Assembly (NCBI GenBank): GCA_024224995.1
Contig: JAAENB010000958.1
Coordinates: forward strand, 1-14,754
DNA length: 14,754 nt
Direction of reading: 5' to 3'
Origin: a bacterium
GTDB lineage: Bacteria > Spirochaetota > UBA4802 > UBA5550
Below are positions 6,416-13,985 of this stretch, in pieces; position 1 is the first letter of the stretch, and every line of letters begins with the position of its first letter. The notes under the pieces were generated by a model. The model saw nothing but the letters and a program-made list of their open reading frames with translations. It had not been told where the DNA came from and made no database searches. Position numbers and translations under genes: made by a program.

Positions 6416-9163
6416 CTATTTTAGAATTTTTCTGAATTCTCTACTAACTTTATCTGAAATGTCAAGTTTTATTAACCGGACATACTCGCCAAAATTTTCC
6501 ACCTGGCCTTTCGCATCCAATGGCCATACATATCTCCCCGTTCGTCTATTCCTGCCCTTTCCCTGAGTCATCACCCATTCAAAATCTTCAGCTTCATGTT
6601 CGCATTTTGGATTGAGGTTATTTTCTTTTATATACTTATAATCAGTACCATATATAGTATGTTCAAGCCATACTGCAATATCGTCTTTCTCTCCCCAAAT
6701 GCCAAGTAATAAATTTACAACAGCATATACAATGGTTCCAATAACAACAAATATGCCTCCAACAGTCCCGCCAATTACCAATCCGGCAAATATAACCAAA
6801 CAGGCAGCAACACCAGCCATGTTCAATGCAAATGCTCTATCATCTCCGGTTTGTGAATTGTGAAATGCTTTAAGCCCATGGACAATTCCATCAAGAACTG
6901 TCCCAACAAAACCCATGCCCTTGGAGATTGTTTTTGCAGCATATTTTTCTGCTATTTCCGGAGCAAGAACAGTAGAAGCTTCAACGAGACCTTGAGCTGT
7001 ATCAACTATACCGGATGCAATATCTGCAGCATCACGGGCATGTTTAGCTGAGAAAATAGTAAAACATAAATTAACAACTTCAAGTCCCACACATACACCG
7101 GCAAAAGCTTTATTTTCTCCTACAGCTTTAGTCCATTCCCTGGTTTTTTTATCAACTCTTTGCTGATATATTGTTACCGGTTCAGTAGTCTCTCCAGTCC
7201 GGTGGAAGTATCTGGAACCCAATTGTAATTCCTCTAACTCAGTAAAATTTTCCCACATAGCATTGTAACGGCCATAAAGAACACTATTGCATGTCGCCAT
7301 GCCCCTTAATTGACTGGAAGTATCACTTACTGTTGTTGTAACTTCTTCAATTGTTACAAGCATTATCGGTACTGAAAATATTTCAACAATTGCATTAAAC
7401 GCATGAGTCCCTTTCCTGCCAAAATTTAGTAATACAGCTCCAAAAATGTCATCATCTTTTGTCGCTTTTTTAAGTTGTTTAACCGACAATTGACTATATT
7501 TATAGTATTTAATGGTCTCTTCTCTTAATTTTCCATCCGGTCCTCTAACAGTTAACAACTTTTTATCAAGCTTTCGTAGATAGGAATATTTATCTCTCAT
7601 TTTTTTATATGCATCTTGTAGATATTCATTACCTCTTTCCGTTGTTTTTATATGCATTAACAACAAGAATATGATGCTTTCATGCCATTCTTCATAATGC
7701 TTACCCCCTAGAACAAAATCATTAACTGTTGCTATAAGATCTTTGGTCCTGAGAATATCTATGTAATACCCTATTAAAGCATTAATTCGCTCTTTAAAAA
7801 AAACAGTTTCCATATACCCTTTTCTAAGCTCTTCCTTTAACAATTTAGACGTATCACTTGGGTCTTTTTCAACAACATACTTCCAGTGTTTTTTATTTTT
7901 ATTACAAACACAATAAATTAAATCACGCAATTCTTTTTCGGCCATAGCCTCCTTCCCGCCCTTTTCTATTTCTTTCATGGTCAATAGAAATGCATTATAG
8001 CATAATAAAAAATCTTCTCGATACACATCGGCTACAGCTAAAGAATCGGTCAATACTACACGAAAACGTGTATTTTTTTCTTTGGTATCTTTAGGATTAT
8101 ATTTGCCCTCTAAAACATTTTTCAATTTATTTCCACTCTTTTTAACCTTATAAGGAATCCAGGATCTTCCATATGATGTAGCAAATTCATCCAATTCAGC
8201 CTCTCTGTCTGCTATCTCAGGTATCGGTCTTACTTCCTGTTGTAATCCAAAAGAAATATATTGCACTCTAGTAACATCAAAAGATGTTACTTTCGGAAGT
8301 ATATTCTCTATTCTCCCATCACTTACTGCATATCCATTTGCATCTTTTTCACGCTTGAAAGAGTTAAGAATTCGCTTATTTAATTGTTTTAAACGTGCAG
8401 GAGAGAGCGGATATCTTGATAAACAGAAAAAGTAAGTATACTTTCTTTCATAATCTTGATTAACACGATCGAATTCATCTATCGTCAATTGAATCTCACC
8501 ACTATGATTTACTAAATCCTTATTTTTATTTTTGCTTGTACCGTCTTTTATAAAAGGCCGAATGTTTTTTTTACCTCTTTCCGGGAATTGAGGAATTTCT
8601 ATCGTTACATTTTTCTTTTCTATATTTGATGAACCCCTTACTCCACCACTTTCCGGAGAAGTAGCTACTGAATGTTTTGCAACATTAATATCGAAATCAA
8701 CTTTTTTCTTTTTTACTATAATATTTCCACCACCCTTTTTCGGTATTGCATCTTGAACATTATTTATATCGTATTTATCAATTACGCATTCATGACACTC
8801 TCCCTTTTCATTATAGTAAAGTTCTTTAAAAAGTTCAACCTCAAGATGTCTAAACTCGGAAGAATGCAGGCTTATTCCACCAGTAACTGTTGTCTTATGT
8901 TTGAGCACTACACGGAATATATACACAAATTTGTCTTTGATTTTTTGTGTCATGTTATCGCCACTATCTTTATTTTCATCTTCATCTTGATAATATTTCC
9001 TATCAAATCGACTTCTTGGATCTCTTCTACCCAAATTTGGCAGGCAAATATCATTAAATTTTTTACTTGAATCAGTTTTTTTATTGTTGAGTTTATTTGA
9101 ACTCTCAACAATACTAGGTCTCCATTCCCTAATATCTATTTTAATGGCTTTTTCCCATGACAT
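6416..9163 (-). CDS. large candidate pore-forming effector of a contractile injection system
   Basis: The 915-residue protein begins MSWEKAIKIDIREW with AAGGA nine bases upstream of ATG 9163. The N-terminal half is soluble, with a Gly/Lys-rich patch (KKGGGNIIVKKKK) and a segment RKYTYFFCLSRYPLSPARLK. The middle is helical and charged. Near the C-terminus lie a hydrophobic helix (about 685-705, VCVGLEVVNLCFTIF) and a long Gly-rich hydrophobic hairpin (about 780-822, ACLVIFAGLVIGGTVGGIFV), followed by WLEHTIYGTDYKY and a basic tail. A soluble head with a late membrane hairpin is the layout of VasX-like and colicin-like toxins. It lies 23 bp after the spike gene, and membrane proteins follow. 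I did not recognise a diagnostic VasX or MIX motif with certainty, so the effector call rests on layout and context. No signal peptide, as expected for a spike-delivered cargo. Confidence 0.65.
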   Translation of the reverse strand: MSWEKAIKIDIREWRPSIVESSNKLNNKKTDSSKKFNDICLPNLGRRDPRSRFDRKYYQDEDENKDSGDNMTQKIKDKFVYIFRVVLKHKTTVTGGISLHSSEFRHLEVELFKELYYNEKGECHECVIDKYDINNVQDAIPKKGGGNIIVKKKKVDFDINVAKHSVATSPESGGVRGSSNIEKKNVTIEIPQFPERGKKNIRPFIKDGTSKNKNKDLVNHSGEIQLTIDEFDRVNQDYERKYTYFFCLSRYPLSPARLKQLNKRILNSFKREKDANGYAVSDGRIENILPKVTSFDVTRVQYISFGLQQEVRPIPEIADREAELDEFATSYGRSWIPYKVKKSGNKLKNVLEGKYNPKDTKEKNTRFRVVLTDSLAVADVYREDFLLCYNAFLLTMKEIEKGGKEAMAEKELRDLIYCVCNKNKKHWKYVVEKDPSDTSKLLKEELRKGYMETVFFKERINALIGYYIDILRTKDLIATVNDFVLGGKHYEEWHESIIFLLLMHIKTTERGNEYLQDAYKKMRDKYSYLRKLDKKLLTVRGPDGKLREETIKYYKYSQLSVKQLKKATKDDDIFGAVLLNFGRKGTHAFNAIVEIFSVPIMLVTIEEVTTTVSDTSSQLRGMATCNSVLYGRYNAMWENFTELEELQLGSRYFHRTGETTEPVTIYQQRVDKKTREWTKAVGENKAFAGVCVGLEVVNLCFTIFSAKHARDAADIASGIVDTAQGLVEASTVLAPEIAEKYAAKTISKGMGFVGTVLDGIVHGLKAFHNSQTGDDRAFALNMAGVAACLVIFAGLVIGGTVGGIFVVIGTIVYAVVNLLLGIWGEKDDIAVWLEHTIYGTDYKYIKENNLNPKCEHEAEDFEWVMTQGKGRNRRTGRYVWPLDAKGQVENFGEYVRLIKLDISDKVSREFRKILK

Positions 9164-9186
9164 TTTATTTTATCCTTTTTCTTTGA

Positions 9187-11703
9187 CTATGATATTTCTA
9201 TTAAATCTTTAAATGATCGATATTGAAAAACTACCTGATATTTTCCTTCACCTTCGGTTTTAAATAAAAAATGGTAATCATGTCCAGGTAATATCTCATC
9301 AAAATGAAGTGTTATGCGTCCATCTCCAGGAATATGATCATCACTTAATGTTTTGGTTTGCGTGTAACTTTCATCCTCACTTTCTAGTATATATTCATCT
9401 TTGGCTTCAGCATATTCCTCATCCATAATAAGCTGGTAATTCCATGAAAATACAATATTCAAGGGATCACTTTCATCACTTACAACAAAATCTTTTTTTA
9501 ATTTAAACACCAACTGTACTTCTTCATCTTTATCAAAAAAAGCAAGATCGGTAGTACAATAAGCATCTAATTCAAATTCAATTTGCCCATCTTTAACCTC
9601 AACATCTGTCCAATCCGGAACCAGGAATTCATTTTCAAGTTCACATCCCTTTTCATAAAGCAAAATTTTAACAACTTCACCATCTTCAACATTCTTTATT
9701 TTGGCTACTGCTTTAATCCTGGAACCATATTCTGCCTTTTCAATCTCTTCTTCCTCTTTTTTTTCATTATCATCCTGATTATTTTGATTCTCTGAAGTTC
9801 CATCTTCATTTTCAGAGACAACACTCATCCATTTCAATTCTTCAAATTCCGAAAGTGTACGTTTTAAAGACAATGCACTTGCTTCGACTTCTTCACATCT
9901 AAAAGAATTAGCAGTAAAAACATACTTCTTCTCATCTTCTATATCATTCTCATCTTTAGCATTTTTTTCTTCTTCCAACTTTTTTCGAAATTCGTTTCTT
10001 AATTTTCGTCTTGTTGGAATATCGGCTTCTCCTGTTTTTTCAATTCCCTGATCTTGTTGAAATGATTTTAGAGCATCTCTGAGTTCGATATCTACAATCC
10101 CATCAACAACCCCACAATGGAATCCAACTTTATTTATCCGTTCTTGAACACCTTCAATAGTAAGTAGAGATTCATATTTCTTAAGTTTTTCTTTCTTTTT
10201 ATCAGGATCTCCCCAATCCGGATCAGGAGGTCTCCAACTAGCTTCAGCCTTACCCCCTTTATTGCTGCCGAAAAGTTTTTTTATCGGCACATCTTTTGCA
10301 CGATCCGCGTCTTCCGCCCAAACCGAAAATTTGACATTCGCGTTGTCGTACTGGTCAGTAAGACTAACCTCAAGCGCAACCTCTTCCCCAACCTCCACCT
10401 CTTCCGGATTCCACTTCGGACTACTCAAACTGGGAGTCTTCCCCTGCTCCGGGCTCGCCGCCTTCGCAATAGGATCCCGCGTATTCATCTGCGTCCCCCC
10501 CATCTGCTTATCATACGCGTATTCCAGCCCGGGAATCACAATAGGCACAAACACCGCAGCCCCGGCAGCAATAATCGAACACGTCTCCATATCCATAGGA
10601 TCACCGCACGTCTTCACCATAGACCCCAGCACAGCGACCTCTTTCCCATTCACCAGCACCGTAGGAACCGTCCCCATAGTAACCTCACCTTCGTTAGTGG
10701 GAGCCTTTTGAAACTGAACCCCTGGCGGCATGGGCATATGCCCGGGCGTGGCTTTGGACTTGGAGCCTTTTACAGCGGCGGGCTTGCCTTTAACCTCCAC
10801 GTCAGAGGAGAGCTTATCGGCCAGCTTCCCCATATAGGGATTGGGAATAGGAGTGGGAACCATAGACGGGCCAGCGGGAACCATTTCAATATGGGTATCG
10901 ACGCCAACGACCTGGTCGTCTTTAGCGGCAATCTGTTTCATCTGTGCAGTGACACCGGAATTCCCTTTCAGTTCAATCTTTTGGCCTTTAACAATAAGGT
11001 CGCCCGAAGCTTTGAAGTTAGCGCCTTTGCCCGATTCAATTTTAATATCTTTCTGAGCGGTAATTTTAAGGGCTTTTTTGGTAACAATGGAGGCAGTGTC
11101 CCCGGCGTTGATAGAAAGCTTGCGGCACTTAATTTTTATATCCCCGAGCTCATTAACTACTTGAATGCCTTTGGCTTTATCCAGAACCATGCGCATTTTC
11201 CCTTCTTTCATGGAGACGACGAGTTTTTCTTCACCCTCGGTATCATCGAAGATGATCTTGGAGCCCGAAGGGGAAGTCATAATCCGGATATTATTATCGG
11301 TTACGTCATCAACGGGGATGCCGGTTTCGCCGCTGAAAATATTACCCATGGCCATAGGGCGAACCGTATTGTCGCCAATGAACACGCAGAGCACTTTATC
11401 GTCGATATCGGGCAGGGCCCAGAAGCCCATTTCAGGGCCGCAAAAGGGGCGGATTAAGGGAATCCACTGGGAGATAAAGCCTTCGCCCCATTGAGGAAAC
11501 CGCACTTTAATGCGGCCCAGTTTATCCGGGTCTTTGTTGTCTTCCACGAAGGCGACATGAAACCGTGTACGGGTTTTGCCGTCCACGCGGGGCTTGCCCG
11601 AAGCGCTTTTTCCCGTGCGTAATTCATAAGCATATCGGTCTGTGGAATTGCCAGGTTTATAATATTTAGAAATTATGCGCCGGAGTTCTTTGTAATCAAA
11701 CAT
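9187..11703 (-). CDS. vgrG: VgrG/gpV-type spike protein fused to PAAR-like and peptidoglycan-binding domains
   Basis: The 838-residue protein starts at ATG 11703 with GGGAG seven bases before it; an open frame upstream crosses the repeat and is not used. Domains in order: an OB-fold of the gp5/gpV type (about 45-125, DKLGRIKVRFPQWGEGFISQ, then RPMAMGNIF); a repeat-rich beta-helix stem (about 140-250, with DIKIK, ALKITAQKDIKIES, DLIVKGQKIELKG); a PAAR-like/DUF4150-type cap (about 262-390, DTHIE...PTPIPNPYMGKL, GHMPMPPG, TVLVNGKEVAVLGSMVKTCGDP); a peptidoglycan-binding-like domain (about 514-570, GVQERINKVGFHCGVVDGIV); then an acidic extension of some 270 residues. The usual VgrG N-terminal gp27 part is absent. 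It should form the trimeric, membrane-piercing tip of a contractile injection system and carry the next gene's product. Base composition drops sharply near 10250. Confidence 0.85.
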   Translation of the reverse strand: MFDYKELRRIISKYYKPGNSTDRYAYELRTGKSASGKPRVDGKTRTRFHVAFVEDNKDPDKLGRIKVRFPQWGEGFISQWIPLIRPFCGPEMGFWALPDIDDKVLCVFIGDNTVRPMAMGNIFSGETGIPVDDVTDNNIRIMTSPSGSKIIFDDTEGEEKLVVSMKEGKMRMVLDKAKGIQVVNELGDIKIKCRKLSINAGDTASIVTKKALKITAQKDIKIESGKGANFKASGDLIVKGQKIELKGNSGVTAQMKQIAAKDDQVVGVDTHIEMVPAGPSMVPTPIPNPYMGKLADKLSSDVEVKGKPAAVKGSKSKATPGHMPMPPGVQFQKAPTNEGEVTMGTVPTVLVNGKEVAVLGSMVKTCGDPMDMETCSIIAAGAAVFVPIVIPGLEYAYDKQMGGTQMNTRDPIAKAASPEQGKTPSLSSPKWNPEEVEVGEEVALEVSLTDQYDNANVKFSVWAEDADRAKDVPIKKLFGSNKGGKAEASWRPPDPDWGDPDKKKEKLKKYESLLTIEGVQERINKVGFHCGVVDGIVDIELRDALKSFQQDQGIEKTGEADIPTRRKLRNEFRKKLEEEKNAKDENDIEDEKKYVFTANSFRCEEVEASALSLKRTLSEFEELKWMSVVSENEDGTSENQNNQDDNEKKEEEEIEKAEYGSRIKAVAKIKNVEDGEVVKILLYEKGCELENEFLVPDWTDVEVKDGQIEFELDAYCTTDLAFFDKDEEVQLVFKLKKDFVVSDESDPLNIVFSWNYQLIMDEEYAEAKDEYILESEDESYTQTKTLSDDHIPGDGRITLHFDEILPGHDYHFLFKTEGEGKYQVVFQYRSFKDLIEIS

Positions 11704-11755
11704 AATACATCTCCCGAATAAAAACAGGAACAATTTAAGGAACTTTATATCATAA

Positions 11756-11784
11756 AGAATAGACCAAAAAGAAGTAATATGCAA
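11756..11784 (-). promoter_or_regulatory. candidate sigma-70-type promoter of the spike operon
   Basis: On the minus strand TTGCAT (11779-11784) and TATTCT (11756-11761) are separated by exactly 17 bp. Transcription would start near 11749, giving a leader of about 46 nt before ATG 11703. Each box matches four of six or so consensus bases. The promoter lies between the dispersed repeat and the spike gene, so the spike run need not depend on the receptor gene upstream. Confidence 0.4.
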
Positions 11785-11822
11785 GAAAAAAAATGCGGAA
11801 ATTATGCTTAATCTTTTTTGCA

Positions 11823-11861
11823 GCGGAGCCGAAGTGCGGTCACTGAGCGGAGCCGAAGTGC
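11823..11861 (+). repeat. dispersed GC-rich repeat, copy 3, with a partial tandem copy
   Basis: A full core with GGT (11838-11861) is preceded by a partial copy GCGGAGCCGAAGTGC (11823-11837). Orientation is the same as the copies at 141 and 3838. The chemotaxis receptor gene ends inside the full copy: read on the minus strand the repeat supplies codons for His-Phe-Gly-Ser-Ala-Gln and the TGA stop. Confidence 0.9.
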
Positions 11862-13735
11862 ATAAGTTTATACCCTTCAAACATCCTGTTTAAATCCTCA
11901 GCTTCAAGAGCAAGTTCCATAGCGGAAACGGCCAGCTGTTCCGCGCCGGAGGAAGTTTCCGACGCGAAGTCGAGCACTTCGTCCATAGCAGCCTGAATGG
12001 ACTCACTGTTCTGTTTCTGAAACTCAACAACATTGATAATCCCTCTGGAACGTTTTTCCAGCTCCACCATAGTCTCTCTCATGGTACGATAATTCTTAGC
12101 CTGCTCATCAGTAAGATTAGAAACCCCGGCAATGAGCCTGGAATTTTCAATAACGTTTTTGATAATCGCGGTAGAACCGGTCTTGATATTTTCAACAATG
12201 GCAGTGCCGTCGGCAATATTCGATTCAATTTCAGGAAGGATATGATGGATCTGCCGGACAATTTGCGAAGTGTTATCGGCAAGTTTGCCAATCTCCCCGG
12301 CAACAACAGCAAAGCCTCTACCGTAATCACCGGCCCTGGCAGCTTCGATATTGGCGTTCAGGGAGAGGAGATGTATCCGGTCGGAAATATCATCAATGGC
12401 GTTAATCATGCCCGATATTTTAGCGGAAGATTCCACAATGGTATTCATAATGTCGGTTGCGGAAAAGATCAGGTCTTTGCCGCTGCCCGTAACAGCAACG
12501 GATTTTTCGCTGAGAGAGAGAACGGTTTTCATGCTATGGGCAATCCGGTTAGAAAGGTCTTCGAGGCTGCCGATGGAACCAACAGTAGCAGTGACCTCCC
12601 GGATCTGCCGGTCGATATATTCATTGGTTTCCAACAGCGACATGAGGATGAGAGAAAGCTCGGCCTTCATGCTGCTCACGTGTTCAACCTGCACCCTGGT
12701 ATTATCCCCAATGGAACCGGAGGTGGAAGCCACTTCCCCGCTGGAAACCGAGATCTGGGAAGCAACAGTCTGGAGATAATCAATAGTTTTGCTGGTCTGT
12801 TTCAGCATGAGATTAAGATTGGAAGAAATAGTTCCAATCTCATCGGTGGAAGAAAAATCAATAGCCTGAGAAAAATCACCGCTCGTGATATTTTTAACAA
12901 TCCCGGAAATATGGTTAATGGGACGGAGATTTTTTCTAATCATAATATTAAAACCCGCGCAAATAACCAGGGCGCCGGAAAGAATAAAAAAGACCATAAG
13001 CAGCGTAGCGGAAAGGATCCTGTCCTGAATATCATGGGCGTTATACGCCACAACAACACCACCCCAGAACTCGCCCTTTAAAGAAAGAGGAACAAAGGCG
13101 TTGATAAAATTCTCGCCAGTGTCTCTTTTATAAGAAGTAAAAGTAATTTTATCGGGATCAATAGCTTTACCCAGGTAATCCCAGACCCGGTTCGACCGGC
13201 ACCCGGAAATATCTTTCTTAAGATCACCGGAGAGCTTTAGACTGTTCCGGGAATGATGAAAGGGAATAAAACCTTTTTTATCCATAACAACAACAAACCC
13301 AACAGAAGAGATATTAAGAAAAGAATCCGTAATAGACCGGATCTTGTTTCCCAGGGCGTCATCATCACTATAGGACGCGGCAAACCGCGCATTCCGGCCG
13401 GAAAACATCCTGCCATAATAAGAGTCATCAAAGCGGCCGCGGTCAACGGGCTTAACCCATTTTTCCACGCACTGGGAAACAGAGAGTTCCCGGTGGTTAA
13501 AAGCGGTAAACTCATTCAGGTCATGGTTACGGGAATCAATTTCCAGTTCCAATATTTTTTTAATGTTTTCAGCAGCCGCGGCACCCAGTTCACCGGCCTG
13601 TTTTTCATACCGGTCCATAAGATCGAACCTGGTATGAAACGAAACCGCGGCACCCGTAATAAGAGTAATAACAGCGGCAATAAAAAATAATTTAAGCGTG
13701 ATTTTCACCAGCAGACTTTTCCGGATCATGTCCAT
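11840..13735 (-). CDS. methyl-accepting chemotaxis protein
   Basis: From ATG 13735 the protein has 631 residues. It has a membrane helix at about 14-33, a periplasmic Cache-like sensor domain (34-240; VVVMDKKGFIPFHHSRNS, later ENFINAFVPLSLKGEFWGGV), a second helix at about 242-265, a HAMP linker (267-318) and a long coiled-coil signalling domain. The conserved tip that binds CheA/CheW is clear at about 448-487 (LLSLNANIEAARAGDYGRGF). It senses an unknown small ligand and controls the flagellar kinase. ATG 13735 follows GGAGG at seven bases; ATG 13756 has no such site. A sigma-54 promoter lies 65-90 bp upstream. The C-terminus ends ...FEGYKLM then HFGSAQ, the last six residues coming from the dispersed repeat, so the native end has been replaced, though little seems lost. 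No CheB/CheR-binding tail is seen. Confidence 0.93.
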   Translation of the reverse strand: MDMIRKSLLVKITLKLFFIAAVITLITGAAVSFHTRFDLMDRYEKQAGELGAAAAENIKKILELEIDSRNHDLNEFTAFNHRELSVSQCVEKWVKPVDRGRFDDSYYGRMFSGRNARFAASYSDDDALGNKIRSITDSFLNISSVGFVVVMDKKGFIPFHHSRNSLKLSGDLKKDISGCRSNRVWDYLGKAIDPDKITFTSYKRDTGENFINAFVPLSLKGEFWGGVVVAYNAHDIQDRILSATLLMVFFILSGALVICAGFNIMIRKNLRPINHISGIVKNITSGDFSQAIDFSSTDEIGTISSNLNLMLKQTSKTIDYLQTVASQISVSSGEVASTSGSIGDNTRVQVEHVSSMKAELSLILMSLLETNEYIDRQIREVTATVGSIGSLEDLSNRIAHSMKTVLSLSEKSVAVTGSGKDLIFSATDIMNTIVESSAKISGMINAIDDISDRIHLLSLNANIEAARAGDYGRGFAVVAGEIGKLADNTSQIVRQIHHILPEIESNIADGTAIVENIKTGSTAIIKNVIENSRLIAGVSNLTDEQAKNYRTMRETMVELEKRSRGIINVVEFQKQNSESIQAAMDEVLDFASETSSGAEQLAVSAMELALEAEDLNRMFEGYKLMHFGSAQ

Positions 13736-13811
13736 ACTTCCCCCTCCGTACAACATACATTATTTGAATAGACCTATACAGTTCTCCTTATACATCCCTA
13801 TATATTTATTA

Positions 13812-13827
13812 TGCAAGTTTCGTGCCA
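13812..13827 (-). promoter_or_regulatory. sigma-54 (RpoN) promoter of the chemotaxis receptor gene
   Basis: On the minus strand the sequence TGGCACG-AAAC-TTGCA is present at 13827-13812, with T before and TAAT after. This matches the -24/-12 consensus TGGCACG-N4-TTGCW at every defined position, with correct spacing between GG and GC. The start of transcription would be near 13801 and the leader about 65 nt. Transcription from such promoters needs RpoN and an AAA+ enhancer-binding activator, so the receptor is probably made only under an activating signal. Confidence 0.8.
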
Positions 13828-13849
13828 ACTCCAAAAAAATATACTTTTT

Positions 13850-13975
13850 TGTCTCCCCGGAGCCTGCACCTCGCAGGGGTCGCACCCTTTCCCGGAATCT
13901 CCATAACCCTGCCCGGAAACCAGCCAGTAAAGGCGTTGCACTGCAACGTCTCTCAGAACCAAACCCTTGCCACTT
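13850..13975. other. GC-rich non-coding block with palindromes between two genes
   Basis: This stretch is clearly richer in G+C than the gene to its right. It holds a 15-bp palindrome CGTTGCA-C-TGCAACG (13934-13948), a hairpin CCTGC-ACCTC-GCAGG (13863-13877) and complementary ends TTTCC (13888-13892) and GGAAA (13915-13919). A short minus-strand frame crosses it but has no ribosome-binding site. The palindrome is about 120 bp upstream of the sigma-54 boxes, a usual place for an enhancer-binding site, yet similar GTTGCA/TGCAAC palindromes also occur as dispersed repeats in other bacteria. I cannot decide between these. Confidence 0.5.
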
Positions 13976-13985
13976 TTAGATGTTT

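Noticed and set aside
8672..9070. Hydrophobic plus-strand ORF opposite the effector's N-terminus
   Set aside because: It is an AT-rich antisense shadow; the minus-strand gene has a good start and context.
10262..11457. Long plus-strand ORFs opposite the spike gene
   Set aside because: They are antisense shadows of the GC-rich part of a clear spike gene; GC-rich codons make such frames open by chance.
11704..11880. 59-codon upstream extension of the spike gene
   Set aside because: It translates the dispersed repeat and the candidate promoter region; ATG 11703 has a good ribosome-binding site.
12242..13081. 279-codon plus-strand ORF opposite the chemotaxis receptor
   Set aside because: It is antisense to the highly conserved receptor coding sequence and has no family features.
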